From assembly GCF_000350225.1 (NCBI RefSeq), contig NW_005179115.1, forward strand, positions 36,061 to 100,060: a DNA stretch of 64,000 bases. The letters are read 5' to 3'. Position numbers and translations under genes: made by a program. Below the pieces are notes generated by a model. The model made no database searches. It saw nothing but the letters and a program-made list of their open reading frames with translations, and was not told where the DNA came from. Source of the stretch: Chondrus crispus (taxonomy: Eukaryota; Rhodophyta; Florideophyceae; Gigartinales; Gigartinaceae). Positions 11,706 to 22,109 of this stretch are shown one piece after another. How positions within the stretch are numbered: the stretch's first letter is position 1; every line of letters begins with the position of its first letter.

Positions 11706-12087
11706 CACCACCATCCCCTCGCGTTGGATGACGGGGTGCAGCTGCAGCAGCAGCAGCCGCGGAACGACAACGGCGGCACGGTGTCGGTGCACCAGGCAGA
11801 CAGGGGCGAGGAGGATAGAGGAGGACATGTGCTGCGAGGCGGAGTCCGCGAGCGCTTCGGGCGGGTGCGGGAAGACGGACGGCGGCGGAGCCACGCGCGT
11901 GGTGGACGAGTGGAACGTGAAGGCCAAGGACGGCAGGGCCGCGGACAGCAACGGGGCCATGTGCAGCGGCTCCACCGAGAACAGGAAGTCCAGTTACCAG
12001 TTGCACATCACACCAAGAGCAACATTGGCGGAGTAGTACCCTTCATGTGGCTGTGGAAAAGCATCATTTCGCTGCTCCACGCACCTG

Positions 12088-12420
12088 TTACAGATCATGT
12101 GAAGTGGTTACGTCGTTCGGTATTTTACACACCACAAAAGCATATTTACCTCGGTTTTCGTCCCCGTATAGCTGTCTCAGTGCGCAAGTAGCGACAGTAT
12201 GAGTCTCCGAACGGCAAAGAGAGCACGTATACTTCCTCTTTGATGCTGTTGGTCCTCGCTCGTACCAGCTCTTTTTTCGCTTCCCCGCGTTCTTGACTGG
12301 CCTCCCGCGAGAGGGAGGGATAGATTTTGGGATCCGTAGGTTCTGACCTAATGCTACTAAACGTTTAGACACCTTGATGACTTTGTCTACAGCGTATTGC
12401 GCCGGTATTGAGTAGCACAA
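12088..12420 (-). pseudogene. C-terminal tail of a MULE-type transposase
   Basis: The protein tail contains GRPVKNAGKRKKS and then a perfect CCHC zinc knuckle, CSLCRSETHTVATC (C-x2-C-x4-H-x4-C), before the stop. A basic GRPxKxxxRxxS segment followed by a CCHC knuckle is the usual C terminus of Mutator-like transposases. The catalytic part should lie upstream on the minus strand, but that DNA is now the retroelement at 12.43 kb, so the gene is truncated, probably by its insertion. Confidence 0.6.
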
Positions 12421-12905
12421 GTCGTAGTACTGCTCTGCCGACTAGCTACCATCCGTCACCTGCCTCGCCCCCGGCGGGCGCACCGACGGCGCCCGCCCAA
12501 CACGGTGATGCGCGCGCATATCCGTACGGAAGGCCAGTACAGAACCAGTGGGTCCGGTTCTTCAACCAAGGATTACCTGGACCCCCGCCGTGTCGGTTCT
12601 GTCTGGACCTGACCCACTGACAGGAGCAATGTTCTGTGGTGGCGAATAGCGCGCTGCGTTCGAAGCTTTTGCAGGCCCACGAGGCCAATTACCAAAAGCT
12701 TCGGATCCGTCAAGGTCTCCGCCCGGGTTCGCCGTTCGAGCGCCAACCGCCGACCGCGTGGCGAAATTCGCGTGCGCAGGCTCCCACGGGCATCAACGTG
12801 GTCGAGCCGCGCGAGACTGTCCAATCAGAAGAACCCGCCCTATCGCTGACGGAAGAGGGGCCCGAGGACCTTGGGTTGACGGGGGAAGCCGGGGAGGACG
12901 CGTAG
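12408..12905 (+). pseudogene. Retroelement gag 3' end with a nonsense codon inside the zinc knuckle
   Basis: The frame reads a Pro/Ala-rich segment and then, at 12591-12632, CRFCLDLTH, a TGA (12618-12620), and QEQC. This is a perfect C-x2-C-x4-H-x4-C nucleocapsid knuckle with a stop in the position often held by Trp. The frame stays open after the TGA and ends at TAG 12903-12905. The protease frame is -1 relative to it and overlaps from 12758, the usual gag-pol arrangement. There is no start codon in context, so the 5' part is missing. Confidence 0.7.
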
Positions 12906-14179
12906 AGGCGTCGACGATCCTCCCCGTGCCAAGCCTCAATAAACAAGGCACCCCGTCGACCGCTTCGGTACGCGCGCAATCGCAGAGCCGAACGGACGAA
13001 GCGGCAATTTGCTTCTTCAAGAAGCAGAATTATAAGGTCACCGCAACGGTCGGACAACGACGCGCGATGATGCGCGCCATCACGCCGGTTCTAGATTCGG
13101 GCGCCGGCCCGAATCTAATCCACCTACGCTGTGTGGCAGAACCGTGGCGCGCTGCCATCCAGTCCGCGCGGAGCCCGCCGCTCATCGACGCTTTGAGTAA
13201 GTCCATGAAGGCCCTCGGCGAGCTCAAACTGTACGTCCGGATTGGTGAGTTCGTCGCGCGCGTACCGTTCTTGGTCGTCACCAATCTTGCGGTGGACTGT
13301 ATCATCGGAACCACGTTCCTGGATCGCCACGTGAAGGCGATCCTGCCACCGCAGAGAAAGGTGCTGTTCCATCATGCGCCGTCCGTAGCGCTGACAGGAG
13401 TCACACCCTCGAGGCACGACCGCAAGATGGCCTCGAGGGGACCGTCACAGCAGCTCCCGCAGGAGGCAAATTCGGCCGACCGGAAGCGCGCGCAGTTCCC
13501 GACGAACGTACCGTCACGGAAAATTCGCGTGGTCAAGGGGGTCACGGTCCCCCCGATGACCCAAGCGATGGTACGCGTCGCAACACCGGTTGGGGGGCTT
13601 TGCTTCCTGCAAAACCATCCCAAAGCGGCGCATAAGAATTTATGTCTGATGGCCCAAGGGGTCATGGACCTCTTCCGGGGCGAGCCGTTTACGGTGCTCG
13701 TTAGCAACTTCGGAAACCGTGCGGTCCGCATCCTTAAGCATACCGTTGTCGGTCTCGCGTTGCCATCCCCCACACACATCCTGACACTTGGCGTAGCGGC
13801 CCCCGGAGAGGCCGACGCTAAGGAAGGGGGAGGGAACAAAAATAATTCCTCGACCGCTACGGAGGAACAAGCGCGACGCCAACAACCAGTTACGGACGAT
13901 GGCAGAACCAAATCCTCCACCGCTACGGAAGGATACGCGCGTCGCAAAGAATCCGCTACGGGAGGAGGCGCAAGACGCGAAGAACCGGAAACGGACGACG
14001 CCCACAGTGGCAATCCCGCTAGCGCGGATGAGCGGACCGATACGGACGCGGAGAAGACCCGCTCGTGGGAAGAAGACGTCCATATTTGTGCAGAAGACAG
14101 CACCGTCCGGTTTAATTCTCCCCGGTACTGTACTGCAGGACGCGGGGACCCATCGAGAGAACCCACGGACCCCCGGTGA
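12758..14179 (+). pseudogene. Retroelement pol fragment: aspartic protease and linker
   Basis: The retropepsin active site is PVLDSGAGPNLIH, with the flap and second-half motif DCIIGTTFLDRHVKAI about 75 residues later, the usual Ty3/gypsy layout. The next segment (VPPMTQAMVRVATPVGGLCF, then FTVLVSNFGNRAVRILK) resembles the domain that follows the protease in several gypsy elements. A repeated SSTATE-x2-ARR motif follows twice, then the frame ends at 14179. No reverse transcriptase motifs follow. No ATG start is needed if it is made by frameshift from gag. Confidence 0.75.
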
Positions 14180-14781
14180 AGTACAGGCGCGCTACGCTGC
14201 GCAAGCTTCGCGACGCGCTCGACCGTGCTCGGACGAAATTAACCGCATCGCAAAAGCGGTACAAGGACGATTTTGACAAGAAGGTCCGCTTCCGTCCGGT
14301 CGTTGTGGCGGGCGATTTTGTCTACATTGATCGCCCGCCCCGCCCGTTGACAAGCGTCGAGCGACGCACGCGTGCGCAAGGTACGGCCGGAACGGACGAG
14401 CTCTCTGTCAGACTACCACCGAAGACAGAGAGTCCGTTTCGCGTGCACTCCGCTACGGACACCACGGTCCTCATCGAGCAGGACGGCATGGAAAATCGCG
14501 TGAGCATCGACTGCGTTACGAAGATGCCGCGCGGGCCGGGGGATACCGTCACCCCGGCCACATCGACCGAATCGGACGCACAAGCCGCAACGCCAAGAGC
14601 GGAGTACGTCGTTGACCGCATTGTCGGACACCGTACTACGCGCGGCGGGATCCACTACAAGGTCCGGTGGTATGGATATACCGCTTCGGACGACACTTAC
14701 GAGCCCGCCGATGGGCTTCCGCAGCAGTTTACCGACCGGTATTGGCGCTCGCGCCAACAAGGATCAAGCGTGCATGCGTAG
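14176..14781 (+). pseudogene. Retroelement pol fragment: integrase tail and chromodomain
   Basis: It starts with LRDALDRARTKLTASQKRYK and FDKKVRFRPVVVAGDFVYID, the C-terminal part of gypsy integrases (the linker helix, then a GDxVY strand). Residues about 145-195 form a chromodomain: YVVDRIVGHR, YKVRWYGY, DDTYEPADGLPQQF. The aromatic residues at the start (Y) and at RWYGY are kept. A chromodomain at the integrase C terminus marks chromoviruses. The DDE core that should precede it is deleted. Confidence 0.8.
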
Positions 14782-16259
14782 CGCAAGTTTCGGCCGCTCT
14801 CGGTCGCACCGCTCGGACGCTTGCTCGCGCAAAAGCCTCTGGGGAAAACAAGCTGCGCACGTGCTATGCATCCCCGGCAGCCAGCCGCGTGTGACTGCTC
14901 ATCGCGAGGCAGTCCGTACCGGATGGATCCCGCGCAAATGGACGCAGATTCTTCCAAAATTGGCCAACCCTCCGAGAGGGTGGTCCACAATCGGAATTTC
15001 TCCCAAGCGTCCACGTGGATAGCTATCAGCCACGCCTGGCCGCACCGCTCAGATGATCGCACTCGCACGCGCCTATGCAAATGGAGAACTGTACCGGGAA
15101 CCGGTACTTTGTATTGAGATGTATCGCGTTCGCCGACTTTTCAATTTAGTCGCGATTTGGGCTACGTTTTTCCCTCCCACGCTGCGGGAAAAAATCGTAG
15201 CCCGTTTCTGACAACGGCATCGCACTCCTAGGAGCATTCCACGTCCGGTAGTCTCGCCTCGGGAAAACCGCATTCGGACACATTTGGAAACCAAATCGGT
15301 TTCTTCCCGTTTCTTTCGGTTTCTTTTTTGGTTTCTTTCAGTTTCCAAATGACGCTTTGGGAGACCGGTCGCAGAAAAGGAACATTCCGATCGGTTGATG
15401 CGCGTGAATCGCTGCGAGCGCACGAGGGAAGTTATGGCGCACGTATCCGTGCCCTTCTGTGGCCGACTTCGGCCGCAAAGGACGTAAAACAAGGGCGGAT
15501 TTATGAAAATTGGCCAGCCCTTCGGGGCAGGAGTGCGAAGACGGGGATTCTCATCCCAAACCGACCGTACGGAACTTGCGCGCGCTGTTGTCGAAGCGCG
15601 CTGGTGCGCTGGGGCGGTGAAGAACCGCCCGGGCGACAATGTCGGCCCCCGTCCAGCCCGGCAGGGGCCGCGGCGAGGACTTTGGGTCGCGCACTGTACG
15701 CCGGGGGCACGCGCACGGCATCGGACGAATTAATCAGCGCGAACGCGGGATCGGCCAACTCGGTGGCCTGCGGAGCCTCGCCGCGTTGGCTTCGCCACGG
15801 GTGTACCGCATGGGCCGATCGGCTCGACGCCGGAGCCCGACCACGGCTCGACGGCGGACTGTATGGGCGCGCGGCGCTGACTTCGTCGTGACCGTCCGTT
15901 CTCGGTCTCCGGAGGAGGTACTGTACGGAAAAGTCGTCGCGGGTGGAGGAGTTGGGAATTTCGGGGGAGTGTTAGGAGGGAGTCAGGGGTTTCGGAGCGT
16001 CTCGCAGGAGGGAAATTGGACGACGCGCTTACCGATTCGGACGGGACAGCTGGCGAATCGACCGCCAGCTCGGAGTCGAGGCGGGAGAAAAGCCCGCCTG
16101 CACGCACGCGCTTCGGTCTTCGCATCGCGCGCGGAGGAAAACAGAGAAACCGGAACGGAATCGCGTGGTCGGATGGGTGGTCGCTACGGGGACGTAGCGA
16201 AAGCTAAGGAAGGGGGTCTGTAGTATAACGACGGACGCGCGCGCGGGGAGATTATTAAC
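14782..16259. other. Non-coding 3' part of the retroelement region
   Basis: GC-rich DNA open in several frames with no recognised protein. A short Phe/Ser-type pyrimidine repeat (TTTCTTTCGGTTTC) lies near 15310-15345. I treat it as element tail or older inserted sequence. Confidence 0.4.
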
Positions 16260-16490
16260 AGTGCGGCCGTGCACGGTGGACACGTGGGCGGGTGTGCCCA
16301 CGTGCAGGGAGCGCGCGCGTGCCGAGCAGTCGTAATCTGGCTACGTGTACAGTAGTGCACGTGTCGGCCAAGCGGTAGTCTACCAGTATGACGCGTGTAC
16401 GCTGGCACACGTGGCATCCGTGTGGTAGTCTGTAAGCAGCGCGTGTGTACAGTAGTACACACGTGTAGCCGCAGCGTCCGCGCAGTAATT
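16260..16490. repeat. Tandem array of about four stem-loop units
   Basis: Units of roughly 48-55 bases each contain an imperfect hairpin: GACACGTGGGCGGGTGTGCC, GTGTACAGTAGTGCACGTG, GTGTACGCTGGCACACGTGG and GTGTGTACAGTAGTACACAC. They are spaced by GGTAGTCT-type linkers. The array lies upstream of the putative LTR TATA. Confidence 0.7.
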
Positions 16491-17010
16491 AGGAATTGAG
16501 GCGCTAGTTTTTTAATGGCGTACAGTATCTGGTACGCACTAGGCGGCAGGTACTGTATACTGGGACAGGTGTCCGAGGCGTCCCTCTGAGGGGTTCAGAC
16601 CTGACACCCGTCCCCACCAGTAAACTGGGGCAAGCTCGCCCCCGTCCCTTTCGCGCCTATATACGTCGGTTTCGGTTGTCTATCGCGCGCGATGGCTTCT
16701 AACCCGTTACCGGTCGCTCCCGTTCACGCACCACGGGGCGACTGCGCGTAACCGGCCAGTGAGCCACTCCCTTTTCGCGAGCTCGTCCGATCGGTTCAAT
16801 TAGCGCGTCGCGTCCACGCCGCGTGCTCCCTCGCTAAAGCCTCCGCCTCTCACCCAACCCAGGGCGGAGAGGAGTTATCCCACAAGGAGATTGATCATCA
16901 ATATCTTCTATGGATATGTTTTCGTCGTCAATTTCCCCTTCTTGACGCATTTCCTCCTCACACGACTGATGCACTTGTTCTCGTTCAGGTGAGAGCGAGG
17001 GCTGTCCTTC

Positions 17011-17571
17011 CTACTCCTTCTCGTGTGGTGTCTCTTTTTCTCTCGACACTGCCTCCATTCTCACGCGTTCCCTTTCGTTCTCCAGATTCTCTTGATTTTG
17101 TCGTCTTAACTCCTGGGATATTCTTTCTTGCATCATTTCCTCAATACGGCGACGCTCACACTCACGCTCCTCCCTTTTTTCCTCTTCTTTACGTAGCAAT
17201 AGTTCGAGCAGTTTTCCTTTCGAGGTTGGCATCAGCGTAAATATTAGCGTTGGGGGAACCAGTTGCGAGGTACCCTCCCCGTTTTCCATTTCCTCAAACC
17301 GAATCTCTTGCTCCGCTTGTTCCTTTGCGCGACTGAGTTTTTGCATAGCTTTATTCGCGGAGGCGCGATCTGAAGCACATTTGTCGGGATGGACAAGAAC
17401 AGAAAGCTTCTTGAAACGCTTCTGTATGTTGCGCAAAGTTGGCTCCTCACTTTTGTCCGACGAATCTCCGGGATGAGGGCAGCAAAAGACGTCTTTGACG
17501 GGCGTTTCACCGACTATGACTGTCCCGAAGTGGTACAGGGCCTTCCCAGTGTCTTTGGGAAAAGACCGCAT
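17011..17571 (-). CDS. Short J-domain (DnaJ-like) protein
   Basis: The protein has 186 residues from ATG 17571 (MRSFPKDTGKALYHFG). Helix I and II material is TLRNIQKRFKKLSVL, followed by the HPD signature VHPDKCASDRASANKAM and a helix III-like SRAKEQAEQEI. The HPD tripeptide stimulates the ATPase of Hsp70 partners. The rest is a highly charged coiled coil (KEEEKREERECERRR). There is no Gly/Phe linker, zinc domain or substrate-binding domain, so it is a J-only co-chaperone. An upstream in-frame extension exists but lacks an ATG. The gene sits next to the retroelement end, and it could be host or element cargo. Confidence 0.7.
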   Translation of the reverse strand: MRSFPKDTGKALYHFGTVIVGETPVKDVFCCPHPGDSSDKSEEPTLRNIQKRFKKLSVLVHPDKCASDRASANKAMQKLSRAKEQAEQEIRFEEMENGEGTSQLVPPTLIFTLMPTSKGKLLELLLRKEEEKREERECERRRIEEMMQERISQELRRQNQENLENERERVRMEAVSREKETPHEKE

Positions 17572-19149
17572 AATTATCCCGCCAAAATGTGAAATGGAAG
17601 GGGAGGAAAATGATGAGCGACAGAGGGTGACAGGGCGAAAGGGAGATGTGGTGCGGGGGTAGGTTTCGGACGCGGGTATTTGTGGGGTGACCGTTGAGGG
17701 AAGTGGAAGCGGCAAAAGGTCTCTGAAATATTAGGGTATTGGAGACTTCATTTCTCATCCCGCGATACCCACGTTCTTTTTGCTCGGTTTTGAGGGCGCT
17801 GTGTTCAAGCGCGAAAAGTTGAGTTGGCGTACTTCTATGGGGTGATTCTGAAAAAACTGTGAGTTTCTAAGGCGGCTTTTCCAAAGTACAAGCCTCTTCC
17901 GAGACGGAGTGATACTTTACGGGTTTGTACGGTGACATAAGCGATGATGGGTTTTTCGGAGGTGACTTATTGATCATATTTCCTGTTGCCCCAAGAAAAG
18001 ATCATTGTCGCCCCATGTAGAGAAACCAACGTCCAATTTCACCGGATCAGAAGCACGCCTTCTAGACGTGTCGCCCTATAAAAGCACTTGAAAACATGAA
18101 GTCGCATTACGTAGATTTCACTTTGGGCAGGTGTCGCCCCCTCATTTTCGCTTTTGCCCAAATGAAAATGTACAATGAACTGCAGCATACCGTACGTCTC
18201 GCGCCTCCACTTTCGAACCATCCATCGCGTATACCATTTTTTTCATTTCTGAAATTGCGCCATGGTTCAACATTACTCTTCGAGGCTTTGGTTTTTAAAG
18301 AATGATTATTTTGCAACGTAGAATCATTCTTGGTACCAAGAGTCAAGGACTCTCGAGACCATGAAGAGAAGAAGCGACACACTCTTCCCTTTCGGATAAT
18401 GTTTTATAGAAATATCTTAGGCAGCCACAGGGGATCGAAAAATTAATTTTAAAAGGCGCTATGAAAACTAGCATGTGCAACAAGTATTTTCCCGCAAACA
18501 GTAAGCAGAGATCGGCCCCAAGGGGCAGACTCCACTGTCGCAACTGCAGTGACCGTTTCTTTTTTGATCAATATTCAATCTCCAGACGGCGCTCCCCGGA
18601 TGCACCGCGTCACTCCCGCAAAGCTTTGCCCGACCTACAAAACAGAAAATAAACTTGAGAAAATGTAAATCACCAGATATCGTCTACATTAGAGAGATTG
18701 TATTGGCACACATCAATTTCGTTATACTGTGCAGGGTTCTAGAATGGACTGAAAGTGTCAAGTGCCTATTCGACCAAGCGTTATCATAACATAAAAATCA
18801 GCGAATGTTATTTCTTTTCAACTTTGATGGCCACGGATTCTATTTTTCTTTTCTAGATAGATTCGCTTTAAAACTTTTCTGCAGTTAGAACCGAATAGAA
18901 AGCCCTCAACGCAATGTTTATATGCTACTGGTATAAAATTAGCTTCAAGAAAAATGCTTACCGTAAGCCGACTTTTCCTTTTGAACACCTTCGTATACAC
19001 CAACGAATTGGTTTTCGCTAGAATAGACGAGCAAAATGCTTTACCTGTGATAATGGTCTTCTGGTTTAAAAAAACATGAGTGAAATCGCGTTTCGGGTTG
19101 TCTAGAAAAATAAAATAACTTTTGTCCTCTTATGAAGACTATCGGTCCG
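17572..19149. other. Intergenic, AT-richer, no supported gene
   Basis: Only short overlapping open frames on both strands. Nothing recognisable. Confidence 0.5.
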
Positions 19150-19259
19150 CTAGTGTCTAGCCGACAAGTGACCTCAAATGAGGCCATTTGACCTCATAAA
19201 AATAATAAAATAAGTTGAACCTCAATCTCAAATGAGGAAAATTGTCGGCTAGACACTAG
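19150..19259. repeat. 110-bp mini inverted-repeat element
   Basis: The ends are perfect 18-bp inverted repeats (CTAGTGTCTAGCCGACAA and its complement). Inside are two copies of CTCAAATGAGG. No target-site duplication is clear. It could be a very small MITE or a hairpin RNA locus. Confidence 0.75.
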
Positions 19260-20092
19260 ACACAAGACGTGAGTGTTTTTTTTTGCGGGTAACAACAAAA
19301 AACTCTCGAAAACTATTAAAGTAGGATACGTTTCATTGGTTTCCTTTCACGACGATGGAAAAATGTCGAATCCGATATTTGCACCACACACTTGATATAC
19401 ACTATATACACTTTTCGAATTATCGAAAACTGTGCTCTAAGTTCTGCGTAGTTTTCTGAAGGCGGGTATGATGTAGTAACGTGAGTTTGTTGGCTGAATG
19501 AGATAAAGACTCTTTTGCTTCTGGATAAGAATATAATCAGGCGAACCTACTTGGCTGACATTAATATGAAGAGAGGATGTCTCTTTGTCAAAAACCCGGT
19601 TTCTTCGGCTAGAAAAGCTCAGTATGGTTGCCCACTAACCGCCACTCTTAAGATGCTGCGCACTTGAATGAAAAATGTATTTTTATACGTTTATCGAAAG
19701 CAGAAACCTGTATCTCTTCACGAGAAAATAAACATAATGAAACGATGAACCTCATATTTTGGAGAAGACCTGAGATTACAAGTATGGAAGTCATTCTTGG
19801 TAAACGCCATTTGTATTATTTCCAAGGTAGATTATCCTTGTTGGCGTAACGGACAAAATCGAGGTGCTAGAGGTTAAACCAGCGTCCTGGTGCATGTCCT
19901 CCAGCGCCCTTTAGCCACTTGGAAAGTGATTAGACACTTTAACAGGCAGTCTCTCTATTTTAGGACATGCCTTCTCATGACTGGAAAAATCACAGGGCAC
20001 AGAACAAGAACAACTGGCTTCGAACCTTGGTCCCTCCCTCTCCCAATACATTCGTCCCTCTAAATGCGTAAGCGTTAAAAAAAATAAACTCT
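19260..20092. other. Intergenic, no supported gene
   Basis: AT-rich sequence with no supported gene. Confidence 0.45.
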
Positions 20093-20148
20093 GCGTTTTA
20101 CGTAAAATATGGGAGCTGTCGACAGCTCCCATATTTTCCGTAAAACGC
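20093..20148. repeat. Long palindrome, 28-bp arms with one mismatch
   Basis: The arms meet without a spacer at GTC/GAC. The inner 34 bases are perfect (AAAATATGGGAGCTGTC and complement). The outer part GCGTTTTACG is also mirrored, with one mismatch between. Confidence 0.9.
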
Positions 20149-20769
20149 TCGACATCGAGCTGCCCAACTCATCCAAGGGTATTGCTGGCGTGAATATAAA
20201 ATAATAGCATATGCGGAGGGCTTGTTGATGTCAGCAGCAATTCTAATATTGGGCAGATATCATAGCTGGCACAAAAGGCGCTCTTCTCATCACACACACG
20301 TCCGAAATGATTTCGAGCGTCTAATGAAAATGCATGTCGGATTCGCCTAATGTATATTCTTCCAGTACTAGTTCAAAAGGGGACCTATTTCCATACCTTG
20401 TCTGGTTTCTACTGTCTGAGAAAGACCATACTGTACAAATACTGTCTACATCAAAACAACCAACGGGAAAATTTGGCAAATACAACGTTCCCATTCCGGA
20501 GCATGGTAAAAATAGAATATACACACCTGGCTTTAACACTCGCCTGTCTGAAGGCGCGATGGGCACAATAATAGAAAATGCACGATGCGTATGCATGTAG
20601 AAGTGTCTTTATGGAACACGAAATGATAAGAACCATTTAATTACTGGTGACTCCGGTCCAAAGGAGCACTACAGATTAAGATATGAATGCCGTATACTTT
20701 TTATTCCTGGGATATACCGAAGATACTATGCTGCCTCAAAGAATGAAAGACGCGCGCAGTCTGTTAACA
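20149..20769. other. Intergenic downstream of the cysteine-rich gene
   Basis: Short mirrored open frames on both strands near 20320-20600, without recognisable product. Confidence 0.4.
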
Positions 20770-21996
20770 TTACATGAGGTCGTGGGCATCCAGCTGCTCC
20801 AGAACGGGTTCAGCAGTTGTCCCTGGTTCATCTCCAGCCTTGTTTGCGAGCACCTTGTTTGTGCAATACACCGCTGAAAAAGGTCCTGGGATAGCATGGT
20901 ATCCACGAGCACAGGAACAGGTGTCTGCTCTATCTGATTTGCCAGGTGTGCATAAATCCGGTTTCTTAGTCCCAGGTTCCGGTTGATTGAACAACCTGTC
21001 AAACAATCCAGTTTTTCTCATGCATTCAAGACCTGCATTGGGTACACACAGCAGTTTTCCACCACGGTGATCAGGGTGGCGCTCCTCTTTCTCAGGGCAA
21101 ATTTCCCCACATGGACAGAAGTCGCCCTCGCCAGAGAGCGATCGAGGCATACATTCCTTCGTTTCCTTGTTACATACTCCACAAGGTCCACATCCATCTG
21201 AAGCACAATTTTTCTGATTAATAACATCGCGCACCGACATGTCGGTCATAGAAACTAGTCTAGCTGCGAGACCCGGAGACGCACAATCACATCTTCCGTC
21301 GACTTCCTCAGAGATACATCTCGGTCCTGCCCTTTTGCAGACATTGAAACAACCTTGCAAGTTCAAATCATCTGGAGAGGCTTGGATGTAGCGAGTTTCC
21401 GGTTTAGGGCGCGTTTCGACCTTGCATAATCCCTGTTCCTGATCAATGAAGTCAACACGACGTTTTGTCACCTCCGCCCGCAATGAGATGCACGGGACCG
21501 GGTCTGGGAATTGATATCCTTCTGGTTTCCCAGCGCAACTCTTCTCTTCTTCAATTTCTTCATTTTGGCCTCCAAGCTCTGTCCCGACGATGGCTTGAAT
21601 GATCACGCTATGTTGACGAGGTACACATGTGCAAGCGTTATCAGTTGGCTTCGAGGGAACTTCGCATCGGTAGAGACCGGTTGCGTCCTTGCACTTGTAC
21701 TGGCAGAGTTGCCCTGTTTCCACTTCGGATGGGCTATATATTTTCTTCTCCTTCGGTATCCCATCGTCTTTTATTTGACATATGTTTCTTCCGTCGCTAT
21801 CTGTAGACATGTACGTGGCCAGTACAGACGATGGAACCGACTTCATTACCGACAGGCAATCGAATGGTTTCGGCACTACGGCTTCATCATTTTCGCGAAA
21901 CTCGAATGAGCCGTCAAGCCGTTTGTGACACTCCAGCGACCTTCCGACTTTGCAAGCAAGGGCCAACATGATACATACGCTGAGAGAAATCTTCAT
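20770..21996 (-). CDS. Secreted cysteine-rich protein, paralogue A
   Basis: It has 408 residues. MKISLSVCIMLALACKVGRS is a clear signal peptide, so the product is secreted. The mature protein has many Cys in pairs (CQYKCKDATGLYRCE, CTCVP, CDCASPG, CGPCGVCN, CPCGEICPEKEE, CSCARGYH) and no membrane segment. It aligns along its whole length with the divergent gene at 23441-24712. Shared blocks include a GxQFPDxVPCxSxRAxVxK segment, PETRYxxxxPDxxxLQGC, a CASPG block and a CxCGxICP block. I do not recognise a named domain. The Cys modules suggest an extracellular, EGF-like or protease-inhibitor-like fold. The C-terminal tail is divergent. Confidence 0.9.
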   Translation of the reverse strand: MKISLSVCIMLALACKVGRSLECHKRLDGSFEFRENDEAVVPKPFDCLSVMKSVPSSVLATYMSTDSDGRNICQIKDDGIPKEKKIYSPSEVETGQLCQYKCKDATGLYRCEVPSKPTDNACTCVPRQHSVIIQAIVGTELGGQNEEIEEEKSCAGKPEGYQFPDPVPCISLRAEVTKRRVDFIDQEQGLCKVETRPKPETRYIQASPDDLNLQGCFNVCKRAGPRCISEEVDGRCDCASPGLAARLVSMTDMSVRDVINQKNCASDGCGPCGVCNKETKECMPRSLSGEGDFCPCGEICPEKEERHPDHRGGKLLCVPNAGLECMRKTGLFDRLFNQPEPGTKKPDLCTPGKSDRADTCSCARGYHAIPGPFSAVYCTNKVLANKAGDEPGTTAEPVLEQLDAHDLM

Positions 21997-22096
21997 AGCT
22001 TAGGAAGATGGTGATGAGTCTGCAGTAAAACGTATGGGCCTCTGCGAGTTGCGTTGATGGGAATGATGACGATGAACCTGGGGATTGATCAACAGC

Positions 22097-22103
22097 TTTT
22101 ATA
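22097..22103 (-). promoter_or_regulatory. Candidate TATA box of paralogue A
   Basis: TATAAAA on the minus strand about 100 bases upstream of the ATG at 21996. The position fits a TATA box with a leader of some 70 bases. Confidence 0.4.
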
Positions 22104-22109
22104 CACCAT

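Larger units (their letters stand above)
12430..16890 (+). mobile_element. Internally deleted Ty3/gypsy chromovirus-like retrotransposon
   Basis: In order: a gag end with a zinc knuckle, an aspartic protease, a Thr/Glu/Arg-rich linker, an integrase C-terminal tail and a chromodomain. Reverse transcriptase, RNase H and the integrase core are absent. About 3 kb has been lost, with the junction near 14160-14180. Downstream, 14.8-16.9 kb is GC-rich non-coding DNA with a stem-loop array and, near 16658, a TATATA that could belong to a 3' LTR. I could not find a matching 5' LTR, so the left end is truncated and the right boundary is approximate. Confidence 0.75.

Noticed and set aside
10886-12191. 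Several plus-strand frames of 160-237 codons over the bZIP region
   Set aside because: Low-complexity shadows of the minus-strand bZIP sequence and of the trinucleotide tract.
15328-16223. Plus-strand frames of 187-194 codons in the retroelement tail
   Set aside because: Overlapping frames in GC-rich DNA without motifs.
20334-20600. Mirrored short frames on both strands
   Set aside because: Each about 90 codons, no domain, and opposite strands equally open.
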